From contig URKG01000009.1 of the NCBI GenBank assembly GCA_900548265.1, positions 1 through 64,000 on the forward strand: a stretch of 64,000 nt of DNA, in the 5' to 3' direction. The notes beneath the pieces are model-generated. The model made no database searches and was not told the origin of the DNA. It worked only from the letters and a program-made list of their open reading frames with translations. Made by a program: the position numbers and the translations under genes. Every line of letters begins with the position of its first letter. Within the stretch, counting starts at the first letter, position 1. Source of the DNA: an uncultured Collinsella sp. (GTDB lineage Bacteria > Actinomycetota > Coriobacteriia > Coriobacteriales > Coriobacteriaceae). Shown here in pieces: positions 34,344 to 42,939 of this stretch.

Positions 34344-34383
34344 AAAGGGCCGACCGCGGAGATGCGCGATCGGCCCTTTTTAG
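34344..34383. terminator. Terminator between rlmA and a convergent gene
   Basis: AAAGGGCCGA / TCGGCCCTTTT stem with CCGCGGAGATGCGCGA between the arms; T-runs on both strands. Confidence 0.82.
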
Positions 34384-34420
34384 TTGCTTGGTTGCAACAG
34401 AGGTTATGAGAAGCGGGCGC

Positions 34421-34822
34421 TTACAGGCGGTCCTTGTTCTCGGCCTTAACGGCGTGTGCCTGCTGAACAAAGAACAGGTCGTAGACCACGATGACAAAGG
34501 CGCCAAAGTTGATGGCGTCGCCGCCAAACGCGGGAAGCGTGAGCACCGCTTGGGCAAGCGTGGCGACCGCGGCAACAATACCGAGCTTAAACGCGCCGTC
34601 CACCTGCGAAGGCTTGTTGGCGCCCTTGATACCGGCGACGCCTGCGGCAAGGTCGACGAGACCCTTGGCGATAAGCACGACCGCTGCGAGCGTGGCGTAC
34701 GAACCGTACGTGGAATCGAGACCGCCCGTGGCGATACCGACGCCGGCGGTGACGAGGCTGGCGATGCCCAAAACAAAGTAGATGAGAGCAAGGATTTTGA
34801 GAGTCTTGCGAGTGAAGCTCAT
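34421..34822 (-). CDS. Small four-helix membrane protein of unknown function
   Basis: I do not recognise a named family. The product has 133 residues with four hydrophobic segments (ILALIYFVLGIASLVTAGVGIA, a Gly/Ala-rich helix, a third with GIVAAVATLAQAVLTL, and AFVIVVYDLFFVQQA) and a short charged tail. The start MSFTRKTLK is chosen because AAAGGA lies upstream; the frame upstream has no support. It is convergent to rlmA. Confidence 0.75.
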   Translation of the reverse strand: MSFTRKTLKILALIYFVLGIASLVTAGVGIATGGLDSTYGSYATLAAVVLIAKGLVDLAAGVAGIKGANKPSQVDGAFKLGIVAAVATLAQAVLTLPAFGGDAINFGAFVIVVYDLFFVQQAHAVKAENKDRL

Positions 34823-35049
34823 GGCTGGTCCTTTCGATACGAGTACGCCAACTTGGCGCACCCAATGTACTGCACATATGGTGAAGCACATTGTAGTTCA
34901 ACGCGGCGATGCATGCGTTTGAAAGCGTCTCTTGCCCGCACGGTCCAACCTTTCAAAAAAGAAAGCTGGGCGTAAGTCAAATCGATGGCAGCGTATGCGC
35001 GGCGCTGCGATGATGGGGCCATGGTAAGAGCTGGACCGAAGGAGAAGCC

Positions 35050-35193
35050 ATGATGTACGGAGCAGGGCAAGTGTGTGAGCCGCGGTCGTTGGGAAGGCGC
35101 ATGAGTGATTCCGTGATCGCTGCCGTGTGCACGGGATTGATGGCGGTGCTTTGCATTGGGATGCTGTGGGCCATGTCGCATGTGGGACAATAG
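35050..35193 (+). CDS. 47-residue single-helix membrane protein
   Basis: A short open frame with an excellent ribosome binding site (AAGGAG, five bases before ATG). It encodes a hydrophilic head (about 24 residues, with RSLGRRMSDS) followed by one hydrophobic helix (IAAVCTGLMAVLCIGMLWAM) and a stop five residues later. Twenty residues of uninterrupted hydrophobicity behind Arg residues suggest a tail-anchored or N-in membrane mini-protein. The function is unknown. It lies between a divergent membrane protein gene and rsmJ, 63 bases before the latter. Confidence 0.55.
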   Translation: MMYGAGQVCEPRSLGRRMSDSVIAAVCTGLMAVLCIGMLWAMSHVGQ

Positions 35194-35256
35194 CGGACGG
35201 TGGGGTGCCGACACAAACGGCGCTCACGTATTCGTTTTGCTTGCTAAGGAGTACCC

Positions 35257-35961
35257 ATGGGCGTAGTCGATCCCTTTTCTGTTGCTCGGGCCGCGGGGCT
35301 TGAGCTGGCCGGGAAGTCCGAGGGACTCACGCTCACCGACGGCACGATGGAGCTGCGCGCCGATTTCACCCGCATGCATCCGCGGCTCAAGCAGGGCCGT
35401 TTGCAGCAAGAGCTGCTGGTAAAGGCTGCGCGCGCAAAAGGCGTCGAGTGCCCATGGGCGATTGATGCCACGGCAGGCTTTGGCGAGGATTCGCTGCTGT
35501 TGGCGGCCGCGGGCTTTACCGTCGATCTGTATGAGCAGGATTGCGTGATCGCGGCACTCCTCAAGGATGCTTTGGATCGCGCGGCAGATGATCCGGCGCT
35601 TGCGACAGCCGTGGCGCGCATGCGCTTACATGCGGGCGAGGACAGCATTGCCGGCCTTCGCCATACAGCTGAGCTGATCGGGCAGGGCGAGCTCGCGGCT
35701 CCCGACGTGGTGTATCTGGACCCCATGTTTCCCGAGCGTACTAAAAGTGCGGCGGTCAAAAAGAAGTTCCAGCTCCTACATCATCTGGAACAGCCGTGCG
35801 CCGATGAGGAGACGCTGGTCGAAGCTGCGCTTGCGGTGCATCCGCGCAAGGTGGTTATCAAGCGACCGGTGAAGGGGCCGCTGCTTGCCGGCGTTAAGCC
35901 GAGCTATCAACTTGCGGGCAAGGCAGTTCGTTACGATGTTTTAGTGCCGTCGCGCCCGTAA
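35257..35961 (+). CDS. rsmJ: RsmJ-like 16S rRNA (m2G1516) methyltransferase
   Basis: A protein of 234 residues of the RsmJ (YhiQ) family. It has RMHPRLKQGRLQQELLVKAARAKG, the SAM-binding motif IDATAGFGEDSLLLAAAGF, and the substrate-site motif VVYLDPMFPERTKSAAVKKK, followed by KVVIKRPVKGPLLAG, all diagnostic. The enzyme methylates N2 of G1516 in the small-subunit rRNA. AAGGAG precedes the ATG. Length is slightly shorter than the E. coli protein but all catalytic parts are present. Confidence 0.9.
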   Translation: MGVVDPFSVARAAGLELAGKSEGLTLTDGTMELRADFTRMHPRLKQGRLQQELLVKAARAKGVECPWAIDATAGFGEDSLLLAAAGFTVDLYEQDCVIAALLKDALDRAADDPALATAVARMRLHAGEDSIAGLRHTAELIGQGELAAPDVVYLDPMFPERTKSAAVKKKFQLLHHLEQPCADEETLVEAALAVHPRKVVIKRPVKGPLLAGVKPSYQLAGKAVRYDVLVPSRP

Positions 35962-36009
35962 CTTGCGTGCGATTACCGGCGCTTCGCTAGCGCCGTGCCG
36001 ATGCGGCGT

Positions 36010-36306
36010 CTATTTCCATGGGTGCGACGTCAGGTGCCATCCACCGCAGTATTCGCATTTGTAGCAGGCCAAACCACGCCGCCCGCGGTTTTCGCAGTCG
36101 GCCATAACTGCCTCGGCCTCGGCGCGCGTGTCGTAACGGTTTTTGCGCTCGCACGACTTGTAGCGCCAAGCCTCATCGCGCTCGGCGTCCAAGGCGTCGC
36201 GACGCTCGTCCTCGCGCGCAAACAGGTCGCTCATATCGCCGCCGGTGGCAGCGCCCAAAAACTCGCTTTTGGCCTTTGACCAGGCGGCTCGCTTTTTGCT
36301 TCCCAT
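36010..36306 (-). CDS. Small basic protein with a C-terminal zinc-finger-like motif
   Basis: The product has 98 residues. It is highly charged, and the C-terminal half reads CERKNRYDTRAEAEAVMADC then CYKCEYCGGWHLTSHPW. The cysteines and histidine suggest a zinc ribbon like those in small proteins related to phage or host nucleic-acid binding. The family is not named. The start is the first ATG, with GAGGGG twelve bases upstream, a rather long distance; an upstream TTG is an alternative. It is convergent to rsmJ and divergent from the acetyltransferase. Confidence 0.65.
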   Translation of the reverse strand: MGSKKRAAWSKAKSEFLGAATGGDMSDLFAREDERRDALDAERDEAWRYKSCERKNRYDTRAEAEAVMADCENRGRRGLACYKCEYCGGWHLTSHPWK

Positions 36307-36380
36307 CTGCTTCGCGCCCCTCTTCAAACGCTGGTATCATTGCTCAATCAAAGTGATACCAATAAACGTGAGGCCGCCGC

Positions 36381-36872
36381 GTGATGATCAGAAAAACCCT
36401 CGATACCGACATTCCCGCCGTCATGGCTATCTACGACGCTGCCCGCGCCTTTATGCGCGCGCATGGCAACGCCACGCAATGGCCCGAGGGCACGCCTTCT
36501 GCCGAGCAGCTGGCTGCCGATATCGCCGCCGGTGGCAGCTATGTGTGCGAAGTCGACGGTCGCGTGGTAGCGACGTTTGCCTTTTTACCGGGCCCGGACG
36601 GGTGCTATGACGTAATTGAGGATGGTCAATGGCGCAGTGACACTCCGTACGCCGTGCTGCACCGTGTGGCGTCCGATGGCGCCGTACACGGTATCGCGGC
36701 TGCGATGTTTGCCTTTGCCAAAGAGCGTGCCGATCACCTGCGTATCGACACGCATCAGGACAACCTGCCCATGCAGGGAGCCATTGCCAAGGCCGGGTTT
36801 AAGCGCGCCGGTATCGTATATGTGTCGGACGGTACGCCGCGCGTCGCGTTTGATTGGCTGCGCGAGGCATAA
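36381..36872 (+). CDS. GNAT-family N-acetyltransferase
   Basis: A protein of 163 residues with the GNAT fold: N-terminal IRKTLDTDIPAVMAIYDAARAFMRAHGNATQW, a central GGSYVCEVDGRVVATFAFLPG, and the acetyl-CoA segment LHRVASDGAVHGIAAAMFAFAKERADHLRIDTHQDNLPMQGAIAKAGFKRAG. This branch is common in Clostridia and Coriobacteria without known substrate. ATGATG at the start makes the first base ambiguous by one codon. A terminator follows. Confidence 0.88.
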   Translation: MMIRKTLDTDIPAVMAIYDAARAFMRAHGNATQWPEGTPSAEQLAADIAAGGSYVCEVDGRVVATFAFLPGPDGCYDVIEDGQWRSDTPYAVLHRVASDGAVHGIAAAMFAFAKERADHLRIDTHQDNLPMQGAIAKAGFKRAGIVYVSDGTPRVAFDWLREA

Positions 36873-36906
36873 AGGCCGAGTCACATACCAGCGTTTCACC
36901 GAAATG

Positions 36907-36934
36907 AAAATGGCCCCGAGTGGGGCCATTTTTG
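36907..36934 (+). terminator. Terminator after the acetyltransferase
   Basis: AAAATGGCCCC and GGGGCCATTTTT form an 11-bp stem with a GAGT loop. Confidence 0.85.
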
Positions 36935-36944
36935 GTAAAACGCG

Positions 36945-37110
36945 TTGTTGTGGGGCTCGCGTTGTTACTGTCCCAGATGAACCCGGGCAGACAAAAAGGG
37001 GAGGTGCCGGCTTTCGCAAGGCGCGAACCTACGAAAATCGCCGCGCGGCAACGCGGGGCGATGAGCTCGGTCGGGGGATAGGGCCCGCTTCGCCCACCGG
37101 CTCGTAAATT
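36945..37110. other. GC-rich gene-free leader with several stable hairpins
   Basis: Between the acetyltransferase terminator and the translation GTPase lie about 170 non-coding bases rich in complementary segments. The best is ATCGCC-G-CGCG-GCAA-CGCG-G-GGCGAT, a stem closed by a GNRA-type GCAA loop. A second is GAGC(T)CGGT ... ACCGGCTC with an inner GGGC/GCCC. It could be a structured leader or a small RNA. I do not recognise a known class. Confidence 0.4.
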
Positions 37111-37177
37111 GTATCATCCAGTGTGGAGCGCGAGCGCCCGTTGCCGCGTGCGATGGGCTTGTAATAAGAGGAGAAGC

Positions 37178-39181
37178 ATGTCGAAACAAGCGGTCGTTGG
37201 AATCTTGGCGCATGTCGATGCCGGCAAGACCACGCTGGCCGAGGCCATGCTGTTTAACGCGGGCCGCATTCGCAAGCGCGGCCGCGTTGACGATGGCGAC
37301 TCGCATCTGGATACGAACGAGATTGAGCGTGAGCGCGGTATCACGATCTTCTCGTCGCAGGCTGTGCTCGACCATGGTGACACCCACGTTATGCTCGTGG
37401 ACGCTCCCGGCCATGTCGATTTTTCTGCCGAGGCGGAGCGCACGCTGCGTGCCCTGGACTACGCGATTCTGGTGGTAGGCGCCAACGATGGCGTACAGGG
37501 GCACACCGAAACCCTGTGGCGCCTGCTTGCGCGCTATGACATCCCGACGTTCATCTTCATCAACAAGATCGATTTGGAGAATCTCGGCCGCGATGTTTTG
37601 CTGGCACAGCTTGGGCAGCGTCTTTCCGAGGGCTGCCTGGATGCCAACGAACTGCTGGCGGGCGGTGCCGTTCAGGAAGACGCCGCTGCGTTAGACGAGG
37701 TGGCGCTCGACGAGTTTCTCGAGACGGGTGAGCTTTCCGTCGCGACGCTGTCGCGCATGGTTGCCGAGCGCAAGCTCTTTCCCTGTTTTGCCGGCTCGGC
37801 GCTCAAGGACCAAGGCGTGGACGAGCTGCTGGACGGCATATGCGCGCTGATGCGTGAACAGGCATGGCTTCCTGAGTTTGCCGCGCGCGTCTATCGTGTC
37901 AGCCGCGGGGATCGTGGCGAGCGCTTGGCTTGGGTTAAAGTGACCGGCGGCACGCTGCATGCCAAGCAGATGATTGACGGACGTTCCGGCGCCGAGGCAT
38001 GGGAGCAAAAGATCGACCAGGTGCGCATCTATAACGGCGAGAAATACGAGCTTGCCCGGGAAGTTGCCGCTGGTGGCATCTGCGCCGTGACGGGTCTTGC
38101 GCACGTTCGCCCAGGGGACGCCCTGGGCGCGGAGCCCGCGGGCGATGCGCCCGTCATTGCGCCGGTCCTCACCTATACGGTGCTGCCGAACGAGCACGAT
38201 GTCCATACGGTGTTCAAAGCACTGACTGAGCTGGCGGACGAAGATCCCATGCTCGGCGTAATCTGGAATACTCATCTGGAGCAGATTCACCTGCAGCTGA
38301 TGGGCGCCGTGCAACTCGAGGTCGTGCAGCGGGTGTTGGCCGATTGCTTTGGCCTTTCGGTTGGGTTTGTGTCTGGCGGCATTCTCTATAAGGAGACTAT
38401 TTCGCAGCCGGTCGAGGGCGTGGGCCACTTTGAGCCACTGCGCCACTATGCCGAGGTGCATCTGCGCCTGGAGCCGTTGCCAGCGGGTTCGGGCGTGCAG
38501 TTTGGGACCGTGACCTCGACCGACGAGCTCGATCTTAACTGGCAGCGTTTGGCACTCACCAACGCCATGGAGCGCGATCACTTGGGCGTGCTGACCGGCT
38601 CGCCCATCACCGATGTGCGTATTACGCTCACGGGCGGCCGTGCGCATGCCAAACACACCGAGGGCGGCGATTTTCGCCAGGCCACGTATCGCGCGATTCG
38701 ACAGGGACTCATGCAGGCGCGTGAGGCCGGCGCGGCGGTGCTGTTGGAGCCGTGGTACCACTTTGAGCTCGAGGTGCCGGGGGAGTGCGTGGGCCGGGCG
38801 CTCTCGGATGCCACGCGCATGGGTGCCGAGTACGAGCCGCCGACGATGGCGGGAGACCGGGCGAAGCTTGTGGGTCGCGTGCCGGCATCCGAGGTGCAGG
38901 ATTACGCGCTGGAGGTGGCTGCCTACACGAGTGGTCGTGGGCATCTGTACCTGGAGTTCGCCGGCTATGCGGCTTGCCATGATGCCGAGCGCGTAATCGA
39001 GGCGGCCGCCTATGAGCCCGAGGCCGATCTGCCCAACACGCCCGATTCGGTCTTTTGCTCTCACGGAGCCGGTTACACGGTCAAATGGTACGACGTACCC
39101 GCCGCGGCGCACGTAAAGGTCGATCCCGCCACCTTCCGCCCCTGGCGAGCAGCAGGCGCCGAGTTTTTCGGCCACATGTGA
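37178..39181 (+). CDS. TetM-like translation-factor GTPase
   Basis: A protein of 667 residues related to the ribosomal-protection GTPases and EF-G. G1 AHVDAGKTT (11-19), switch segment ERERGITIFSSQ, G3 DAPGHVDF and G4 NKIDLE are intact. Domains III-V follow, with GRAHAKHTEGGDFRQATYRAIRQG and a distinctive C-terminus SHGAGYTVKWYDV. It belongs to the chromosomal TetM/W/O-like family widespread in Firmicutes and Actinobacteria; the native role is unproved and tetracycline resistance should not be assumed. The ATG has GAGGAG upstream. It may be controlled by the structured leader in front. Its stop codon lies inside a GGGACAG-family hairpin. Confidence 0.85.
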   Translation: MSKQAVVGILAHVDAGKTTLAEAMLFNAGRIRKRGRVDDGDSHLDTNEIERERGITIFSSQAVLDHGDTHVMLVDAPGHVDFSAEAERTLRALDYAILVVGANDGVQGHTETLWRLLARYDIPTFIFINKIDLENLGRDVLLAQLGQRLSEGCLDANELLAGGAVQEDAAALDEVALDEFLETGELSVATLSRMVAERKLFPCFAGSALKDQGVDELLDGICALMREQAWLPEFAARVYRVSRGDRGERLAWVKVTGGTLHAKQMIDGRSGAEAWEQKIDQVRIYNGEKYELAREVAAGGICAVTGLAHVRPGDALGAEPAGDAPVIAPVLTYTVLPNEHDVHTVFKALTELADEDPMLGVIWNTHLEQIHLQLMGAVQLEVVQRVLADCFGLSVGFVSGGILYKETISQPVEGVGHFEPLRHYAEVHLRLEPLPAGSGVQFGTVTSTDELDLNWQRLALTNAMERDHLGVLTGSPITDVRITLTGGRAHAKHTEGGDFRQATYRAIRQGLMQAREAGAAVLLEPWYHFELEVPGECVGRALSDATRMGAEYEPPTMAGDRAKLVGRVPASEVQDYALEVAAYTSGRGHLYLEFAGYAACHDAERVIEAAAYEPEADLPNTPDSVFCSHGAGYTVKWYDVPAAAHVKVDPATFRPWRAAGAEFFGHM

Positions 39182-39203
39182 CAAAGGGACAGCTCCTTTG
39201 TCA
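39179..39203. repeat. GGGACAG-core hairpin overlapping a stop codon
   Basis: TGACAAAGG / CCTTTGTCA surrounds GACAGCT. The first three bases are the TGA stop of the TetM-like gene. Confidence 0.78.
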
Positions 39204-39210
39204 TATGCTA

Positions 39211-39240
39211 TTGGTATAACTCGGTATAAGTTGGTATAAC
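39211..39240. promoter_or_regulatory. Three 10-bp direct repeats, likely operator
   Basis: TTGGTATAAC, TCGGTATAAG and TTGGTATAAC follow each other without a gap, placing GGTATAA on the same face of the helix three times. They lie 35 bases before the ATPase gene, so they probably bind a regulator, possibly the product itself. Confidence 0.5.
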
Positions 39241-39274
39241 TATTACCAGGGTTTGCCAATCCGAGGAGGCCGAC

Positions 39275-40393
39275 ATGAATCCAAATCCCTTTAAGCCCAC
39301 GGCTGGCAAGCGGCCTCCGATACTCATCGGCCGCGAGTCGGTCATCGAAGATTTTGAGGAAGGGCTCGATAACGGCGCCGGAGCGCCGGGTAGGCTCATG
39401 CTCATTACGGGAAACCGCGGCTGCGGCAAAACGGTTCTCCTGCGGGAGCTGCAACGTCTAGCCAGCGAGCGCGGATGGGCGGTTATCTCCGATTCCGCTT
39501 CGCTTGGCTTATGCGACCGCTTAGCCGACGCGCTTCGCTCGAATAAACCCGCTGTGACGTCAATGGAGTTCGGGCCGTCGCTTGGCCGGATGTCGGTCGA
39601 GGCGGCGCGGGCAAAGGGCGAGACGTTACGAGGGCTGGTCAACGAGCGCCTCAAGAAGCTCGGTCCAGGCAAGGGCATACTGTTTGCGATTGACGAGGCG
39701 CAGTCTGCGTCTATCGAGGAGCTGGCGGCTCTTGCCGTTCTCTATCAGCAAGTGCTCGGAGATCAGGATGCTACGGGATTGCCCGATAGCGACCAGCGCG
39801 GTCTTGCGCTGGTGTTCGCCGGCTTGCCCAGTATGGTTGATGACTTGCTCGAAGAGCCGAGCGTGACGTTTTTGCGCCGTGCCCAGCAGCGTACGCTGGG
39901 GGCGATTTCTTTGCCCAAGGTGCGCGATTCATATATCCAGACAGTCAAAGACGCTGGTCTTTGCCTTGATGCGGGGACGGCGGACCTTGCGGCGCGCAGG
40001 AGCATGGGGCATCCCTATATGGTCCAGCTGGTGGGATATTACATGTGGCGGGCTGCTGTCCGGCGTGACTCGCGGGTCATTGAAGAACGCGATGTTGAGG
40101 TTGGGCACGCGGATGCCATCTCTGAGTTCTATGAAGCAGTCGACGCGCCCCTGTATTATGGATTGCGCAGTCCGCAACGCCTCTTTATCGAGGCCATGGC
40201 TGCTGACGAGGGTAAACCGACGCGCATGGCGGATATCATTGAGCGCTGCGATCGCACTCAGAGCTGGGCGAGCAAATATCGCGCAAGCCTGATTCGCGAG
40301 CGCGTCATCGAAGCTGCCGGATACGGCCTCGTCCGGTTTACCGTGCCCATGCTGGGCGCGTACATTCGCGATCGAGTTTTATGGCATGAGTAG
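39275..40393 (+). CDS. AAA+ ATPase with C-terminal winged helix, copy 1
   Basis: The product has 372 residues. Walker A is GNRGCGKT, Walker B FAIDEAQ, and a sensor region GLPSMVDDL is followed by FLRRAQQRTLG. The C-terminal part (about 280-370) has a helix-turn-helix style tail (ADIIERCDRTQSWASKYRASLIRERVIEAAGYG). It resembles the ORC/Cdc6-like or AAA_16 ATPases of unknown function. A second protein of the same build is encoded 2.5 kb downstream on the other strand. GAGGAGG lies six bases before the ATG. The stop overlaps the neighbourhood of the UvrA-like start, so these two genes are probably co-transcribed. The function is unknown. Confidence 0.8.
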   Translation: MNPNPFKPTAGKRPPILIGRESVIEDFEEGLDNGAGAPGRLMLITGNRGCGKTVLLRELQRLASERGWAVISDSASLGLCDRLADALRSNKPAVTSMEFGPSLGRMSVEAARAKGETLRGLVNERLKKLGPGKGILFAIDEAQSASIEELAALAVLYQQVLGDQDATGLPDSDQRGLALVFAGLPSMVDDLLEEPSVTFLRRAQQRTLGAISLPKVRDSYIQTVKDAGLCLDAGTADLAARRSMGHPYMVQLVGYYMWRAAVRRDSRVIEERDVEVGHADAISEFYEAVDAPLYYGLRSPQRLFIEAMAADEGKPTRMADIIERCDRTQSWASKYRASLIRERVIEAAGYGLVRFTVPMLGAYIRDRVLWHE

Positions 40394-40403
40394 GGTGATA
40401 AAG

Positions 40404-42899
40404 ATGACGGAACAGAAGATGAGTCCGCAGGCTATCGAGGTGCGTGGCGCGTGCGTCCATAACCTCAAAGACATCGATATCGATATTCCGCTGGGAAAGC
40501 TGGTGGGTATTGCCGGCGTATCGGGTTCGGGCAAGAGTTCGCTGGCGCTGGGAGTTCTTTATGCCGAGGGCTCGCGTCGCTACTTGGAAGCACTCAGCAC
40601 CTATACTCGCCGTCGCCTGACGCAGGTCGAGCACGCTCAGGTGGACGAGGTGCTGCACGTGCCGGCGGCGCTCGCATTGCATCAGCGCCCCAGCGTGCCG
40701 GGCGTGCGTTCCACCTTTGGCACCATGACCGAGCTCAACAATAGCCTGCGTCTGCTCTTTAGCCGCTGCGCCCATCACGTGTGCCCGCATTGCGGGACGC
40801 GTGTGGAGCCGAGCCTTAACGTGGCTGCGGGCCTGTCGCTCACGTGCCCCGCATGCGGCCGCGAGTTCTACGCGCCGGGTGCCGAGGACCTTGCCTTTAA
40901 CAGCGGCGGCGCGTGTCCCGCCTGCGGCGGCACCGGTGTCATGCGCGAGGTGGACGAGGCGAGCCTGGTGCCCGACGAGTCAAAGACTATCAACGAGGGT
41001 GCGGTCCTTCCCTGGGGCACGCTCATGTGGGATCTGATGAAGCAGGTGGCTGGCGAGATGGGCGTGCGCACCGACGTGCCGTTTAACCAGCTCACGCCTC
41101 AAGAGCGCGACATCGTGTTCCACGGTCCGGCGGTTAAGAAACACATTCTCTACGTTCCCAAAAACGGCGAGGGCGCCACGCCGCTCGACTTTACCTATTA
41201 CAACGCCGTCTATACCGTCGAGAATGCGCTCGCCAAGGTTAAGGACGACAAGGGCCTCAAACGCGTTGCACGCTTTTTGCGCGAGGGAGCATGCCGCGAT
41301 TGCGGCGGCACGCGTCTCTCCGAGGCTGCGCGCCAGCCTCAGGTGCGCGGTATCAATCTGGCACAGGCCGCGGCCATGACGCTTGGTGATGCGGTCGAGT
41401 GGGTGCGCGGGGTGCCCTCATCCTTGCCGGTCGAGATGCGGCCCATGGCGACGGATATCTGCGATTCGTTTTTGAGCGTGGCCCGTCGTCTGGTCGACCT
41501 GGGTCTCGATTACCTTTCACTCGACCGCGCCGGTGCCACGCTCTCCACGGGTGAGCGCCAGCGCGTACAGCTTGCTCGCGTGGTGCGCAACCGATCGACG
41601 GGCGTGCTCTATGTGTTGGACGAGCCCTCGATTGGCCTGCATCCGGCAAATGTCGACGGCCTGGTTGGTGTGATGCGCGACCTGGTAGGCGACGGCAACA
41701 CCGTGGTTGTTGTTGACCACGATACGCGCGTACTGGCGGAAGCCGACTATCTGGTCGAGATGGGCCCCGTTGCCGGAGCAGGCGGTGGCAATGTGATTGC
41801 CGCTGGTACGGTAGACGAGGTTGAGCAATCGCAGGACAGCCGCATCGCCCCGTTTTTGCGCGCAGAGTCCAAGCGCTTGCGTCCGCAGGTGACTGACGAG
41901 GAAATGTTCGACCAGGGCCATATCCGCATGGCGACCGATGCCATCCATACCGTCAAACCGCTCGAAGTCGATATCCCGCGCGGTCGCTTGGTCGCGGTTA
42001 CGGGTGTTTCGGGTTCGGGTAAGACGACGTTGGTGCTCGAGACGCTCATCCCGGCACTCAAGGCGCAGGCAGCCGGCGAGCGCCTGCCGGGACACGTGCG
42101 CTGGATCGATGCCGAAGGCATTGCCCGCGCCAACCTGATTGACGCCACGCCCATTGGCGCCAATGTTCGCTCGACGGTGGCGACCTATGCCGACATCCAT
42201 GACGAGCTGCGCCGCGCCTTTGCCCGTACGCCCGAAGCCAAGGCAGCCGGCTACAAGGCGGGCGCCTTTAGCTACAACACCGGCGCCTTGCGTTGCCCTA
42301 CGTGCGATGGCACGGGTTCGATATCGCTCGACGTGCAGTTTTTGCCCGACGTCGAGATCGTCTGCCCGGCATGCCGTGGTTCGCGCTACGCCGAGGCCGC
42401 CTCGCATATCCATCGCGAGGGCAAGGACGGGAGTCTGCTTACGCTGCCGCAGCTCATGGACATGAGTGTGGACGAGGCCATCGACGCCACGGTGGGACTC
42501 AAGAAGGTTCAGGCGCGCTTGCAGACTTTGCACGACCTGGGCCTGGGTTATCTCACGCTTGGCGAGCCCACACCGGCGCTTTCGGGCGGTGAGGCACAGC
42601 GCCTTAAGCTCGCGAGCGAGATGGGTCGTGTGCAGGACGATGCCGTATTCGTATTCGACGAGCCCACGATCGGACTACATCCGCTCGATGTTCAGGTGTT
42701 GCTGAGCGTGTTCGACGGCCTTGTTGCCAAGGGCGCCACGGTTATCGTGATCGAACACGATCTCGACCTTATCCGCAATGCCGATTACGTGATCGACATG
42801 GGCCCGGGCGGCGGCGACACAGGCGGGCAAATCGTCTGCGCCGGCACGCCGGCGGATATCGCGGTCTGCTCCAAGAGCATTACCGGACGCTACCTATAG
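40404..42899 (+). CDS. UvrA-like excinuclease ATPase paralogue
   Basis: A tandem ABC ATPase of about 831 residues with the UvrA layout: Walker A GVSGSGKSS, a first zinc module (CPHC ... CPAC), first signature LSTGERQRVQLARV, Walker B VLYVLDEPSIGLHP; then the second Walker A GVSGSGKTT, CPTC ... CPAC, LSGGEAQRLKLA and VFVFDEPTIGLHP. It is about 100 residues shorter than housekeeping UvrA, so the UvrB-binding region may be reduced. Such UvrA2/DrrC-like paralogues serve in drug tolerance or damage response. The start MTEQKM follows AGGGTGAT; an earlier ATG overlaps the ATPase stop. A GGGACAG hairpin follows the stop. Confidence 0.85.
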   Translation: MTEQKMSPQAIEVRGACVHNLKDIDIDIPLGKLVGIAGVSGSGKSSLALGVLYAEGSRRYLEALSTYTRRRLTQVEHAQVDEVLHVPAALALHQRPSVPGVRSTFGTMTELNNSLRLLFSRCAHHVCPHCGTRVEPSLNVAAGLSLTCPACGREFYAPGAEDLAFNSGGACPACGGTGVMREVDEASLVPDESKTINEGAVLPWGTLMWDLMKQVAGEMGVRTDVPFNQLTPQERDIVFHGPAVKKHILYVPKNGEGATPLDFTYYNAVYTVENALAKVKDDKGLKRVARFLREGACRDCGGTRLSEAARQPQVRGINLAQAAAMTLGDAVEWVRGVPSSLPVEMRPMATDICDSFLSVARRLVDLGLDYLSLDRAGATLSTGERQRVQLARVVRNRSTGVLYVLDEPSIGLHPANVDGLVGVMRDLVGDGNTVVVVDHDTRVLAEADYLVEMGPVAGAGGGNVIAAGTVDEVEQSQDSRIAPFLRAESKRLRPQVTDEEMFDQGHIRMATDAIHTVKPLEVDIPRGRLVAVTGVSGSGKTTLVLETLIPALKAQAAGERLPGHVRWIDAEGIARANLIDATPIGANVRSTVATYADIHDELRRAFARTPEAKAAGYKAGAFSYNTGALRCPTCDGTGSISLDVQFLPDVEIVCPACRGSRYAEAASHIHREGKDGSLLTLPQLMDMSVDEAIDATVGLKKVQARLQTLHDLGLGYLTLGEPTPALSGGEAQRLKLASEMGRVQDDAVFVFDEPTIGLHPLDVQVLLSVFDGLVAKGATVIVIEHDLDLIRNADYVIDMGPGGGDTGGQIVCAGTPADIAVCSKSITGRYL

Positions 42900-42901
42900 A
42901 C

Positions 42902-42934
42902 AATGAGGCAAAGGGACAGCCCCTTTGCCTCATT
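42902..42934. repeat. GGGACAG-core hairpin, compensatory stem
   Basis: AATGAGGCAAAGG / CCTTTGCCTCATT surrounds GACAGCC. Relative to AATGTGACAAAGG copies, both arms changed so that pairing is kept. It sits between the convergent UvrA-like and second ATPase genes. Confidence 0.82.
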
Positions 42935-42939
42935 GATGT

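Noticed and set aside
36945..37110. RNase P, tmRNA, SRP or 6S RNA
   Set aside because: None of the universally conserved segments of these RNAs could be found on either strand.
37178..39181. Acquired tetracycline resistance gene
   Set aside because: No mobile element nearby, base composition like neighbours, and C-terminus unlike proven Tet proteins.
37691..39454. Long minus-strand open frame opposite the TetM-like gene
   Set aside because: Antisense shadow; the plus-strand GTPase motifs are decisive.
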